A stretch of 64,000 bases of DNA from Candidatus Nanoarchaeia archaeon (GCA_028279725.1 JANQNE010000011.1:176028-240027), one strand, 5' to 3'. Shown: positions 49,757 to 58,180, counted from the stretch's first letter. Program-made: numbers and translations. The notes: generated by a model not told the origin, from the sequence alone.

Positions 49757-50221
49757 ATGAGGTCAAGAAAGAAGGGAAGTCTTAGTCTTTCTATCAATGC
49801 TATTGTTGTTCTAGTATTAGCGATCAGCATGCTGGGATTAGGGCTTGGATTTACAAAAAGCATGTTTGCGAAGTTTGGAAGCAAATTAGATGTACCACCA
49901 CCAAACATTCCAGCAACAGAGGAAGAACCTATAGTTTTACCAGCTGATACAGTGAAAGGTAAGATCGGAAAGACGCTTACATTTGGTGTAAATATCTACA
50001 ATGCGAATACTGCTGCAGAGAGTATTACTCCGACGCTTACGTGCGGGACGTCAATAACTGGACAAGGTACATTAGGAAATATTCCAGCTCAGTCATATTC
50101 TGGATTTAAGTTTTTGATCGGAACTGCACCAACAACTGCAACAACTGAGATATGTACAATATCAGCTCCATTTTCAGTAGGCGGAACAATAACAAAGCAG
50201 ATAATAATTGAATTTACATAA
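49757..50221 (+). CDS. Pilin-like or secreted protein with class III-type signal (154 aa)
   Basis: N-terminus MRSRKKGSLSLSINAIVVLV fits an archaeal pre-pilin: basic residues, Gly before the cut, Ser after it and a 20-residue hydrophobic helix. The Gln usual at the class III site (QxSxE) is Leu here. The rest (about residues 55-154) is a Thr- and Ser-rich beta-sandwich-like domain (ITPTLTCGTSITGQGTLG, TEICTISAPFSVGG). It resembles the protein at 51959-52498 in its start (SINAIVVLVL versus SINFIVVMIL) and overall design. Likely an extracellular structural protein. Confidence 0.6.
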   Translation: MRSRKKGSLSLSINAIVVLVLAISMLGLGLGFTKSMFAKFGSKLDVPPPNIPATEEEPIVLPADTVKGKIGKTLTFGVNIYNANTAAESITPTLTCGTSITGQGTLGNIPAQSYSGFKFLIGTAPTTATTEICTISAPFSVGGTITKQIIIEFT

Positions 50222-50232
50222 GGTGATGTACA

Positions 50233-50445
50233 ATGAAAAAAAGACTAACTCAACAACAAGAATTTGAGGTCATGAAACTAGTGCTTGATAAGTTCTTGTG
50301 GCTAGGAACAGTTGTCATCGCCTATGGTGGATGGAAGCTTTTCAACCAACTTTGGGGAGAAGCTATAAGCTGGCTGCTTGGCGGAGCTCTACTGTTGATA
50401 GTATTCATGGTCTTGATAATAAGAGAGTATGAAGTTATCAAGTAG
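50233..50445 (+). CDS. Small membrane protein with two helices (70 aa)
   Basis: AGGTGAT precedes ATG 50233 by five bases. A basic, Gln-rich N-terminus (KKRLTQQQEF) is followed by two hydrophobic helices (LWLGTVVIAYGGWKLF and WLLGGALLLIVFMVLII) with a short loop. Conserved small membrane proteins of this kind are common next to archaeal surface genes. Co-directional with the pilin-like gene; possibly an assembly partner. T-rich terminator tracts follow. Confidence 0.55.
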   Translation: MKKRLTQQQEFEVMKLVLDKFLWLGTVVIAYGGWKLFNQLWGEAISWLLGGALLLIVFMVLIIREYEVIK

Positions 50446-50450
50446 ATAAC

Positions 50451-50480
50451 TTTTTTATTTTTTTAAAATTTTATTTTTTT
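50451..50480 (+). terminator. T-rich terminator
   Basis: Runs of six, seven and seven T residues follow the small membrane gene within 35 bases, then GAGGT for the next gene appears. Confidence 0.45.
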
Positions 50481-50492
50481 GAGGTCTTATTT

Positions 50493-51959
50493 ATGAAAAG
50501 AAACTTGATAATAGCATTGATGATCATTTCTACCTTATTAATAGCAGGCTGCGGAAGCAAAGAATGTGAGACAAGAAGCGACTGTATCCCTCCTGGGGAC
50601 TGCTTTATAGCAAGCTGTGTAAAAGGAGTATGCAGCTATAACCAAAAGCCTGGATGTACTTGCGGAGATAACCTGTGTGATCCTAAGACAGAGAACCCAT
50701 GCAACTGTGATAAAGACTGCAAGCCAGCATGTACCGGAGATGTAGGAAAGTATATGGAGCAGACCTGCGATGATAACCAGAACTGTGTTACAGCTATAAA
50801 AGAAGGAAAGCAAAAGATGCAGAAGCCTACTGAGACTATAGAGATCTTAGATATGAACAAGAAATATATCGAATTATTTGGAAAATTCCTATATGATGAG
50901 CCATTCAATATCGATGCATCTGAGCTGTTTATAGGGCTGCAGATAGACAGCAAGCTGGATAATGTCAGGGATATTACAGTTAAAAGTGTGAAGGTATTGA
51001 GCCATACTGGAACATACAATAAGAACAGGAAAACATGGGAAAATGATGATGTAGTGGTTATAGCAGATAAAGAATTAGACAGGATATTATGGGATGAAAA
51101 TATGGAAGTTAATACAACAGTTCCTTTAAAGATTGAAGAGCCTATAAATGAAAGCTTAGAAAAGAACCTTTGGGCTGCATTTGAGATTGAATATAATGTT
51201 GTAGATTCTATTGGAAGAGAAGTTGCTAAAAGCTATGAGTATGAAAAAGAACTGTCATTCTTATTTGTAGATCCTACTGAAGAGCCTTCCTGCCCTCCAA
51301 ATATTGAATGGGATGATGGAAACCCATGTACAGTAGAGAAGTGCTCTGAATATACAGATTATTTTGTTGAAAGGACAGCAAAGAAGAGCTGTGCAGGAAA
51401 TTTCATATGTGAGACAGGAGAGGATGAATGCAGCGCACCTGCAGACTGCGGCCCCTGCAAAGGAGATGTCGGCAAATATCTTGAAAAAGCATGCCATAAC
51501 GGATGCAAGACAAAATTAAAGGAAGGTGTTTCGATAAACAGCGCACCTACAATCAATACTAAAAATATGGGTGCTGTCACATTTGATGTACAAGTTGGTA
51601 TGAACAGGCCATTTAACGTAAACAAAGACAGATTTACTGTAGAACTTCAGCTGATAAAGAAGGGAACAGCAGAAGATATAAAGATAAACAAGCTGCAGAT
51701 GATAGATAAAGCAACACAAAGCCTTCTTGCAGAGCAGACAATAGCAAAAGGATTTGAGATTGAAGGAAGCTCATATACAGTTGAAATAGCTCCATTAGCT
51801 CAGCTGAAGACATCGATAGATGGAGAGAGTGATAAAAAACCATCATTGAAACTATTCTATAAATTTTCAACAGTTGTAGGAACACAGACAACAGAGACTG
51901 TTTCAGATACAGAGATAACGTTAGGGGATGTTACATTCATAAATCCAGGTGTTAACTGA
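50493..51959 (+). CDS. Cys-rich secreted lipoprotein (488 aa)
   Basis: Signal peptide MKRNLIIALMIISTLLIAGC has a lipobox-like LIAGC with Cys20 as the likely lipidated residue. Two copies of a Cys-rich module follow (CETRSDCIPPGDCFIASC near 27-44 and ADCGPCKGDVGKYLEKAC near 315-332), each preceding GDVGKYxExxC and a beta-domain of about 150 residues (residues 105-260 and 345-488). This internal duplication suggests a repeat architecture. The Cys set could bind metal or form disulfides. It lies before the second pilin-like gene and overlaps its start by one base, so they are coupled. Confidence 0.7.
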   Translation: MKRNLIIALMIISTLLIAGCGSKECETRSDCIPPGDCFIASCVKGVCSYNQKPGCTCGDNLCDPKTENPCNCDKDCKPACTGDVGKYMEQTCDDNQNCVTAIKEGKQKMQKPTETIEILDMNKKYIELFGKFLYDEPFNIDASELFIGLQIDSKLDNVRDITVKSVKVLSHTGTYNKNRKTWENDDVVVIADKELDRILWDENMEVNTTVPLKIEEPINESLEKNLWAAFEIEYNVVDSIGREVAKSYEYEKELSFLFVDPTEEPSCPPNIEWDDGNPCTVEKCSEYTDYFVERTAKKSCAGNFICETGEDECSAPADCGPCKGDVGKYLEKACHNGCKTKLKEGVSINSAPTINTKNMGAVTFDVQVGMNRPFNVNKDRFTVELQLIKKGTAEDIKINKLQMIDKATQSLLAEQTIAKGFEIEGSSYTVEIAPLAQLKTSIDGESDKKPSLKLFYKFSTVVGTQTTETVSDTEITLGDVTFINPGVN

Positions 51960-52498
51960 TGAACAATAAAAAAGCTATTGAATTAAGCATTAATTTTATT
52001 GTTGTTATGATATTATCTATTGCGATACTCTCTGCAAGCTTTGTACTTGTCAACCAGTTCTTCGGAAAGGCCGGAGAGATGAAAGCAAGACTTGATTCTG
52101 AGACAGAGACAAAGATAAGGGCTCTGCTTGTAGGAAATGAAAGAGTCGCTATCCCCTTGCATACAAAAGAAGTTAAGGTTGGGGATTTTGTAAGTTTTGG
52201 TGTAGGCATATCAAACATACTTAAAGGCGGAACTACCCAAGATACATTTAAGGTATTTGTTGAAGGTGATAACTGTGTTGCTATAGGTGGCGGAAGCAAT
52301 ATACCTACACAATATCTTCCTACTGTAGATATAAGCAAAAATGATCAGGCAATTGTTTTGATCGGAGTAGATACTACAAACGCTCAGCGTGGGAAGACAT
52401 ATAAATGTGATATAAGGGTGCAGTATTCTGATCCTGACACTGGGGCTGATGTTGATTATGCAGATCCAGTCTATAAAGCTTATATAAAGACAAAATAA
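51959..52498 (+). CDS. Pilin-like or secreted protein (179 aa)
   Basis: ATG 51959 overlaps the lipoprotein stop (TGATG). MNNKKAIELSINFIVVMILS is a type IV pilin-like start with Glu at position five of the mature helix region (AIELS), closer to the pilin consensus than the other copy. An ectodomain of about 130 residues follows, with repeated beta-strands (VGDFVSFGVGISN, YKCDIRVQYSDPDTG). Two Cys may form a disulfide. Together with the lipoprotein and the first pilin-like gene it forms a surface-structure cluster. Confidence 0.6.
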   Translation: MNNKKAIELSINFIVVMILSIAILSASFVLVNQFFGKAGEMKARLDSETETKIRALLVGNERVAIPLHTKEVKVGDFVSFGVGISNILKGGTTQDTFKVFVEGDNCVAIGGGSNIPTQYLPTVDISKNDQAIVLIGVDTTNAQRGKTYKCDIRVQYSDPDTGADVDYADPVYKAYIKTK

Positions 52499-52501
52499 GA
52501 A

Positions 52502-53236
52502 CTACTTTTTCTTCTTACGCTTTTTTACTGCTTTCTTTTTCTTCTTCTTTTTAGCAGCTTTTTTCTTCTTTGGCTTTTCTTCAAGGCCTTCTATCTTTAC
52601 AGGGATCTTTTTTGCAAAGATATTGATCCATGCTGACTGGTCATCTCTTTCAGAATAAGAGTTCAATACCTCAAAACCTGCCTCTTCCATAAGCTGTTCT
52701 AGCTCTGTCTGCGTGTAGAATGCAAAAAATTTAGGAAGATTTCCTGACTTAAGGTAACGAACCATCTTTTCTCCTGTTCCTTCCCTTAATCCGATGTACA
52801 CGATGCCTCCTGATTTAAGAACACGATTCATCTCTTTCAGAGCTTTTAATGCATCTTCTTTGAGGATATGGCATAAGGTTGCATGGCACCAGATGCCGTC
52901 AAATGATTCGTTCTGGAAGTCTAAGTCCAGCATGTCCATGTGTATGAAATTTCCTTTTTTGACAAGCTTTTTAGCTTCTTTTACAAGATTTTTTGACAGG
53001 TCGATGCCTACAGCTTCGTGGCCTTCTTCCATAAGATAGTGTACGTCTCTTCCTGAGCCTGAACCTATATCCAGTATCTTTGCTTTCTTAGGAAGAAATG
53101 AAGTGAATTGTGTAAGCTGGTATTGAAGAATCCTTTCAAATGTGTATTCTGCATAAGGCTTTGCGATCTTGTCATAGTTTTTTATCGTATCGATAACTCT
53201 TTGGTCTGTTGATTTTATTACAGTCTTTTTTGCCAT
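52502..53236 (-). CDS. Class I SAM-dependent methyltransferase with Lys-rich tail
   Basis: 244 residues. Motif I ILDIGSGSGRDVHYLMEEGH near 54-73, VGIDLSKNLVKEA, GIWCHATLCHI and LKSGGIVYIGLREG identify a Methyltransf_11/25-type enzyme. The last 25 residues are almost all Lys, Ala and Arg (KKKKAAKKKKKKK), a tail that probably binds nucleic acid or acidic partners. Substrate unknown. It is the final gene of the reverse operon that starts with trxB, separated from TpiA by repeat copy D. Confidence 0.78.
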   Translation of the reverse strand: MAKKTVIKSTDQRVIDTIKNYDKIAKPYAEYTFERILQYQLTQFTSFLPKKAKILDIGSGSGRDVHYLMEEGHEAVGIDLSKNLVKEAKKLVKKGNFIHMDMLDLDFQNESFDGIWCHATLCHILKEDALKALKEMNRVLKSGGIVYIGLREGTGEKMVRYLKSGNLPKFFAFYTQTELEQLMEEAGFEVLNSYSERDDQSAWINIFAKKIPVKIEGLEEKPKKKKAAKKKKKKKAVKKRKKKK

Positions 53237-53282
53237 TATTATGTTATTTGGCTTTATGATTTTTAAAGATTTCGCTTATTTT

Positions 53283-53376
53283 ATGAATAGCACGCTTCGT
53301 CAGCTTCTGTTATAGAAGTGAGTCAGATTTATTTGACATAGATCTTTATCCCAGAACTACGCTTGGTGCTATTCAT
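53283..53376 (-). repeat. Dispersed structured element, copy D
   Basis: 94 bp bounded by a perfect 11-bp inverted repeat, ATGAATAGCAC at 53283-53293 and GTGCTATTCAT at 53366-53376. Its minus-strand start overlaps the TpiA stop codon: the TGA is part of the stem. It shares GCACCAAGCGTAGTTCT, AAATAAATCTGAC and ACGAAGCGTGCTATT with the other copies and has its own local hairpin, CTTCT-ATAAC-AGAAG. The methyltransferase gene lies downstream on the same strand. No frame of any length. Confidence 0.78.
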
Positions 53377-54029
53377 TTCAAGCCAGAAACTAGATCGAGC
53401 AAAGCTTTTTCAGGATCTTCTGCTTTTACTATGCCTGATGCTACAAGAATTCCAACTGAGCCTAGCTTAACAGCGATCTTTACATCTTCTCCGTTCTTTA
53501 CTCCTGCTCCGACGATTATTTTGTTGTCAATATTATCGACTGATTCTTTTATCACTTCTGGTTTTGCTGTTGATACTGAGATATCTCCTCCGATAAGCTC
53601 TGGAGGCTCTACTGCTATAGAATCTGGAGAGAAGCTGTTAAGCTCTTTTCCTTCTTCAGGATCTTTTGCGCAGACAACTGTTGTTAGCTTTAGTTCTTTT
53701 GCTTTTTCAACTATCTTTTTGATCTGTTCTTTCGGTATCCTATTTTCAGAATGATTGATAAGAGTTCCTGTTGCTCCTGCCTGTTTTACAGCTTCTCCAA
53801 ATATTGATCCTGTATTAGATCCTGCATCTACTGAGTCTATATGCTGTGCAAATACTGGAATAGATACTTCATTTGCTATCATCCTTATGTCGACAGCTTG
53901 AGGAGCTACGATTATGCTTGTGCCTGTGTCATTAGCAACCTTTTCACATATCTTTGCTAATTTTAATGCATTGTCTCCTGTAGATTCGTTATATGTCTTG
54001 AAGTTTATTATTATAGCCGGTAGTTTCAT
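53373..54029 (-). CDS. tpiA: Triosephosphate isomerase, archaeal short type
   Basis: 218 residues, the short archaeal length (bacterial enzymes are about 250). Catalytic features: INFKTYNESTG near residues 8-18 (Lys), FAQHIDSVDAG near 79-89 (His), LINHSENRIP, and the flexible loop with AVEPPELIGG (Glu). It interconverts dihydroxyacetone phosphate and glyceraldehyde 3-phosphate. Its start overlaps the preceding zinc-ribbon gene by four bases, and its stop lies within repeat copy D. Confidence 0.93.
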   Translation of the reverse strand: MKLPAIIINFKTYNESTGDNALKLAKICEKVANDTGTSIIVAPQAVDIRMIANEVSIPVFAQHIDSVDAGSNTGSIFGEAVKQAGATGTLINHSENRIPKEQIKKIVEKAKELKLTTVVCAKDPEEGKELNSFSPDSIAVEPPELIGGDISVSTAKPEVIKESVDNIDNKIIVGAGVKNGEDVKIAVKLGSVGILVASGIVKAEDPEKALLDLVSGLK

Positions 54030-54292
54030 TTTTTTGCCTCTATATCATTGTGTTCTAATAGATTCTCTGTACCAAACATCTTCTTGCATTTCTCGCACTG
54101 GAATACTAATGATCCGTCTGGAGCAGGGAAATCTGATATCTTAACATTTTCAGAATTGCATTTCATACATCTTAGTTTTTCTTCTGTTAAGTTGAAGAAC
54201 TTATCGCATTGCTTGCAGTAGAAAAGTTTTTCTGTCAATAGGACTAATTTATGTGAAGGAGAGTCACAAAAAGGGCAAAAGTTTATTTCCAT
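54026..54292 (-). CDS. Small protein with three or four zinc-ribbon-like Cys pairs (88 aa)
   Basis: Four C-x2-C pairs in 88 residues (CPFC, CKQC, CMKC, CEKC), forming two zinc ribbons separated by short hydrophobic strands. Such proteins usually bind zinc and nucleic acid or act as subunits. Translationally coupled by overlap to tpiA and four bases after the NYN gene stop. A second, 45-residue zinc ribbon is encoded in the same operon at 54833-54970. Confidence 0.65.
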   Translation of the reverse strand: MEINFCPFCDSPSHKLVLLTEKLFYCKQCDKFFNLTEEKLRCMKCNSENVKISDFPAPDGSLVFQCEKCKKMFGTENLLEHNDIEAKK

Positions 54293-54296
54293 CTGA

Positions 54297-54827
54297 TCAC
54301 CTTTTTCTGTATGTTCTTTGCTGCATAGGGATCAGGTATTTTTTTGAGCTCTTGTCTAAGTCAGTAAAGAGATCAGCTTCCTGTTTTATCAGTGCTGAAG
54401 TTGTCCTTCCAAAACCAATAACCTCTGTCCTGCATCCGTGAGCTTTTAGGTATGAAGCTAATTCTTTGAAATCTCCATCTCCTGATACAAGAACAACAGT
54501 GTCAACTTTTGGAGATAATCTTACTGCATCCATCGCTATCCCGATATCCCAGTCTCCTTTCTTTGCTCCGCCATAGAAAACCTGTATGTCTTTTGCTTTT
54601 ACCTCAATACCTATGTTCTCTAATGCTGAATGAAAATTCTTTTCGTCTGATATCTCTGTCTTTATAACATAAGCTATAGCTCTTGTAAGATTTCTTCCTG
54701 CAACTGCTGTTTTTAGTATTTCGCTAAAGTTTACTTTTGCATGATATAGCTGTTTTGCAGAATAATACATGTTCTGCACGTCGAATAAAACAAGCACTTT
54801 CTGTGACTTGTGTTGTACTTTTTCCAT
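54297..54827 (-). CDS. NYN-domain (LabA/DUF88-like) putative ribonuclease
   Basis: 176 residues from ATG 54827, which has AAAGGTGA five bases upstream. PIN-like acidic motifs: VLVLFDVQNMYYSAKQ near 11-26, KKGDWDIGIAMDAV near 89-102 and VVLVSGDGDFKELASYLK near 111-128. These Asp residues form the metal site of NYN nucleases (LabA/DUF88 family). Followed by RTEVIGFGRTTS and a short basic tail (QQRTYRKR). It probably cleaves or processes RNA. In the operon between two zinc-ribbon genes, which may be its partners. Confidence 0.78.
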   Translation of the reverse strand: MEKVQHKSQKVLVLFDVQNMYYSAKQLYHAKVNFSEILKTAVAGRNLTRAIAYVIKTEISDEKNFHSALENIGIEVKAKDIQVFYGGAKKGDWDIGIAMDAVRLSPKVDTVVLVSGDGDFKELASYLKAHGCRTEVIGFGRTTSALIKQEADLFTDLDKSSKKYLIPMQQRTYRKR

Positions 54828-54832
54828 AATAT

Positions 54833-54970
54833 TCACCTTTTTATATTTTGTTCAAATCCGCAACTTGTGCAATATATACGTCCTTTCTCAAATTTTAAAG
54901 TTAGTTTATTACATCTAGGGCAGCGCTTTACGACAGAAGGGACCTCTTCTAATTCCTCTTTTATCGTCAT
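54833..54970 (-). CDS. Small zinc-ribbon protein (45 aa)
   Basis: ATG 54970 follows GGTGGTTAT; the product is MTIKEELEEVPSVVKRCPRC followed by NKLTLKFEKGRIYCTSCGFE, a minimal zinc ribbon with two C-x2-C pairs thirteen residues apart. The stop (TGA 54833-54835) sits immediately before the NYN start region, so translation is coupled. Small zinc ribbons of this kind are often subunits of transcription or RNA-processing complexes; nothing more can be said. Confidence 0.7.
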   Translation of the reverse strand: MTIKEELEEVPSVVKRCPRCNKLTLKFEKGRIYCTSCGFEQNIKR

Positions 54971-54994
54971 ATAACCACCTAAGCTGATTTTAAT

Positions 54995-56332
54995 CTATTT
55001 ATTTAAAAACCTATCGATTGCAACAGCTGCTTTCTTAGCGTCTCCCATAGCTTTTATCACAGTTGATGCTCCTGATGATATGTCTCCTGCTGCAAAGACT
55101 TTTGGATCTGAAGTTTGTTGGTTTTCATCTGTAATAAGCTTTCCTTTTTCTCTTTTTAGGTCTGTCCTGCTGACTAGCAGAGGGTTTGGACCCTGGCCTA
55201 TCGCGACTATTATCTGATCACATTTTATGATGAAGTTTGAATCTTTTACAGGAGTTGGCCTTCTTCTGCCTGATTCATCCGGCTCTCCTAACTTCATTTT
55301 TATACATTCTATTGCTTCAACATTCTTATCTCCTAAGATTTTATTCTGAAAAGACAGCATCTGGAATTTGATCCCTTCTTCTTTTGCATGCTCTACTTCT
55401 TCTATCCTTGCGGGCATCTCTTTCTCTGATCTTCTGTAGACTATAGTTACTTCTGATCCTAACCTTCTGGCAGATCTTGCAGCATCCATAGCTACATTGC
55501 TTCCTCCGATAACAACAGTGTGCTTTGATCTTCTTATAGGAGTTACTGAATTTGGGAAGTCTTTTGCGTTCATCAAGTTTATTCTTGTCAGGAATTCGTT
55601 TGCTGAGTACACTCCATTAAGGTTTTCTCCTTCTATGTTTAAGAAATATGGAAGTCCTGCTCCAACTCCTATGAATATTGCATCATATTGCTCTTTAATT
55701 TCTTCGAATGTGATAGTTGTTCCTATGATTGTGTTTGTCTCAATATTTACTCCCAAATCCTTGATGCTGTTAACTTCTTTTTCGATAATATTGTTGGGAA
55801 GCCTGAATTCAGGGATTCCATATGTAAGAACTCCACCTGTCTTATGCAGTGCTTCAAAGATTGTAACTTTGTATCCTAATTTTCTTAGGTCTGCTGCGCA
55901 TGTCAGACCAGCTGGGCCTGATCCGATGACTGCAATTTTTTTGTTGTTTTCTTTTATCTTTGTTTTCTTTTTTTGATCGTGTTCTGCAGAGAATCTTTCA
56001 AGTTTTCCTATGTCTATTGCATCTCCTTTTATCCCTAAGATGCATTTCTGTTCGCACTGTGTTTCCTGAGGACAAACACGTCCGCACACTGCTGGCAGAT
56101 TATTCTTTTCTTTTATCTTTTCACAGGACTCTTTGTGCTTTTTGTTTTTTATCAGATTTATGAAAGCAGGGATATCTATATTTATAGGGCAGCCTTCTAC
56201 ACATTTTGGGATTTTGCACTGAAGGCATCTTTCTGATTCTTTTATAGCTTCAGCTTCTGTGTATCCCAGGCAGACTTCTTCAAAGTTTTTTATTCTCTTT
56301 TTCGGATCCTGTTCTTTTACTGGTGTTTTCAT
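54995..56332 (-). CDS. NADPH-dependent oxidoreductase, NfnB/SudA or GltD-like subunit
   Basis: 445 residues. An N-terminal Cys-rich helical domain (CLQCKIPKCVEGCP near 36-49 and CGRVCPQETQCEQKC near 82-96) binds two [4Fe-4S] clusters, followed by a FAD-binding GSGPAGLTCAADLRKLG near 138-154, NADPH-binding VVIGGSNVAMDAARSARRLG near 275-294 and the C-terminal FAAGDISSGASTVI. This is the fold of the small subunit of glutamate synthase and of NfnB/SudA. The companion FNR-type subunit is encoded at 58181 in the same operon, so NfnAB or sulfide dehydrogenase is the best fit, with the HAD genes inserted between. It couples ferredoxin and NAD(P)H. Confidence 0.85.
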   Translation of the reverse strand: MKTPVKEQDPKKRIKNFEEVCLGYTEAEAIKESERCLQCKIPKCVEGCPINIDIPAFINLIKNKKHKESCEKIKEKNNLPAVCGRVCPQETQCEQKCILGIKGDAIDIGKLERFSAEHDQKKKTKIKENNKKIAVIGSGPAGLTCAADLRKLGYKVTIFEALHKTGGVLTYGIPEFRLPNNIIEKEVNSIKDLGVNIETNTIIGTTITFEEIKEQYDAIFIGVGAGLPYFLNIEGENLNGVYSANEFLTRINLMNAKDFPNSVTPIRRSKHTVVIGGSNVAMDAARSARRLGSEVTIVYRRSEKEMPARIEEVEHAKEEGIKFQMLSFQNKILGDKNVEAIECIKMKLGEPDESGRRRPTPVKDSNFIIKCDQIIVAIGQGPNPLLVSRTDLKREKGKLITDENQQTSDPKVFAAGDISSGASTVIKAMGDAKKAAVAIDRFLNK

Positions 56333-56922
56333 ATCTGTACTCCTAATTTTTTTAATTCCTGTTTTAGTTGGTCTAAGTTATCGAATAGTATTGTTTTCAT
56401 TCCCATGTTTTCTGCTGGTTCTAAGCAACGCTTTTGATCATCTATGAATATGCATTCTCCTGGCTTTAGCTTTAGTCTTTCTAAAGTTATTTCATATATT
56501 CTTTTTTCTGGCTTTAATATCCCTTCTTCATGACTAAGGACTGCTACTTCAAAAGGATCATACCATCCTCTTTTTATGAATTCTGGTGTGTTTACTGCAT
56601 CTGAGTTTGAAAGAAGAGCTAATCTGTAGTTCTGTTTTAACCTATTTACTAATTCAACCATTTCTTTTTCCAGCTTCCAGGTATCTTTCCATATTTCTAT
56701 TACTCCTTCAATCCTTGGATCTGATTCCTGAATATTAAATAATCTGCTAAAGAGAGATTGTATGGAAACCCTCCCAGCATTAAAATCTTTATCAAATATA
56801 ACTTCTTCATCAGTATGAAAAGTTTCGCCTATTCCAAGAAAATTGTAAGATCTATTCATGAAATCATTTAATGATCCAGTGCAATAAGTTCCTCCTAAAT
56901 CAAATATAATTGCCTTGATCAT
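56329..56922 (-). CDS. HAD-superfamily hydrolase, tandem copy 3
   Basis: 197 residues. Motif I IIFDLGGTYCTG, motif II LALLSNSDAVNT, and motif IV ECIFIDDQKRCLEPAENMGM. The second motif I acid is Gly (FDLGG), as in some HAD-IA groups. It is closest to copies 1 and 2 immediately upstream: each pair overlaps by four bases. A short helical cap lies between motifs I and II. Substrate unknown, probably a small phosphorylated metabolite. The following NfnB/SudA-like gene also overlaps by four bases. Confidence 0.78.
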   Translation of the reverse strand: MIKAIIFDLGGTYCTGSLNDFMNRSYNFLGIGETFHTDEEVIFDKDFNAGRVSIQSLFSRLFNIQESDPRIEGVIEIWKDTWKLEKEMVELVNRLKQNYRLALLSNSDAVNTPEFIKRGWYDPFEVAVLSHEEGILKPEKRIYEITLERLKLKPGECIFIDDQKRCLEPAENMGMKTILFDNLDQLKQELKKLGVQI

Positions 56923-57530
56923 AGTGTAACTCCTAATTTTTTAAGATCTTCAACTAATTTATCATAGCCTTCAAAACGGATTGCGTTAATACCAACATTC
57001 TTTGCACCATTTATGTTCTTTTCTAAGTCATCTATGAATATGCATTCTTCTGGGCTTAGTTTTAGTCTTTCTAAAGTATAATTAAAGATAGGTGGTTCTG
57101 GTTTTTCTAATCCTGTATAACCTGAAACTACAGATTCATCGAAATTATCAAAAATATTAAATTTATTGTTAAGCCAATCTGCCCATTCTTTTGGCATGTC
57201 ACTCAACAAAGCCAATTTATAATCAGTTCTTAATCTTTTTATCAAGTTAACAACATCTTTTTGTTCTTCAAATCCTTCTAAGAGGATGTTCCTTAGTTTC
57301 TCAGGGTCTATCTTTACTTTCAAATCATTCTCACATAATTTCCAGTATTCTTCTTCAGTGATCTTTCCTGCCATAAATCCTGAAGGACGAATATGCTCTC
57401 CAAAAACTGGCCTTGGCCTGTCTTCTGTTACAGATAAATTGAACATTTCCGGGAATGTCTTTGTTAAGGTAAGCAAGATATGCCTTGTCAGATAAACTCC
57501 CCCTAAATCAAATATAATTGCCTTGATCAT
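56919..57530 (-). CDS. HAD-superfamily hydrolase, tandem copy 2
   Basis: 203 residues. Motif I IIFDLGGVYLT, motif II LALLSDMPKEWA, motif III near TGLEKPEPPI and motif IV ECIFIDDLEKNINGAKNVG. It shares LKLSPEECIFIDD and the C-terminal LKKLGVTL with its neighbours. Cap domain (about residues 20-90) is divergent among the three copies, which suggests different substrates. Coupled to copies 1 and 3 by overlapping stop and start codons. Confidence 0.78.
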   Translation of the reverse strand: MIKAIIFDLGGVYLTRHILLTLTKTFPEMFNLSVTEDRPRPVFGEHIRPSGFMAGKITEEEYWKLCENDLKVKIDPEKLRNILLEGFEEQKDVVNLIKRLRTDYKLALLSDMPKEWADWLNNKFNIFDNFDESVVSGYTGLEKPEPPIFNYTLERLKLSPEECIFIDDLEKNINGAKNVGINAIRFEGYDKLVEDLKKLGVTL

Positions 57531-58141
57531 AGTGTAACTCCTAGTTTTTTAAGATCTTTTTTTAATTGTGTGTAGTTCCTGAATAATATTGTGTTTATGC
57601 CTATGCTTTTTGGAGCTGGCATGTTTCTCTTTAGATCGTCTATAAAAACGCATTCTTGCGGTTTTAGCTTTAGTTTTTTTACTGTGTATCGGTATATGTT
57701 CTTGTTAGGTTTTCTCATCCTTACCTGGTGTGAAAGGATGCATGGTGAAAAGTGTTTGTAGATGCCTTTTTCATAAGATGCTTTTGCATGGTCTGCTAGG
57801 GTGTTTGAGAGCATCGCTACAATGTATTTTGATTTCAGTTTTTTTGCCAGGCTGAATACCTGCTGATTGACCTTGAAGTATTTTTTATGGGCTGTGTAAA
57901 GAAGATTTAAGGATGATGGGTCAAATTTCCTGTTGAGTTTCTTGAAAGTGCTTATCCAGAACTGTTTTCTGGTTATGAATCCCCTATCTATCTTATGAAA
58001 TAATGGAACAAGTTTTTCCATGTATTCTTCACGTGAAATTCCCAGATTTTTTATGATATCTCTACGAAATTCTTCATTTGCGCATTTTAGGACTACTCCT
58101 CCGTTGTCGAATATTATTGCTTTTATTTCAAAAGATTTCAT
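57527..58141 (-). CDS. HAD-superfamily hydrolase, tandem copy 1
   Basis: 204 residues, beginning MKSFEIKAIIFDNGGVVLKC. Motif II is VAMLSNTLADHAKA, motif III lies near RMRKPNKNIYRY and motif IV is ECVFIDDLKRNMPAPKSIG. It ends LKKDLKKLGVTL exactly as copy 2. The first copy of a three-gene tandem array between the two halves of an NADPH oxidoreductase. An AT-rich spacer of about 40 bases separates it from the FNR-type gene. Confidence 0.78.
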   Translation of the reverse strand: MKSFEIKAIIFDNGGVVLKCANEEFRRDIIKNLGISREEYMEKLVPLFHKIDRGFITRKQFWISTFKKLNRKFDPSSLNLLYTAHKKYFKVNQQVFSLAKKLKSKYIVAMLSNTLADHAKASYEKGIYKHFSPCILSHQVRMRKPNKNIYRYTVKKLKLKPQECVFIDDLKRNMPAPKSIGINTILFRNYTQLKKDLKKLGVTL

Positions 58142-58180
58142 CTTTTATAACCTCCCTTAACTTTGTTAATGAGTATCATT

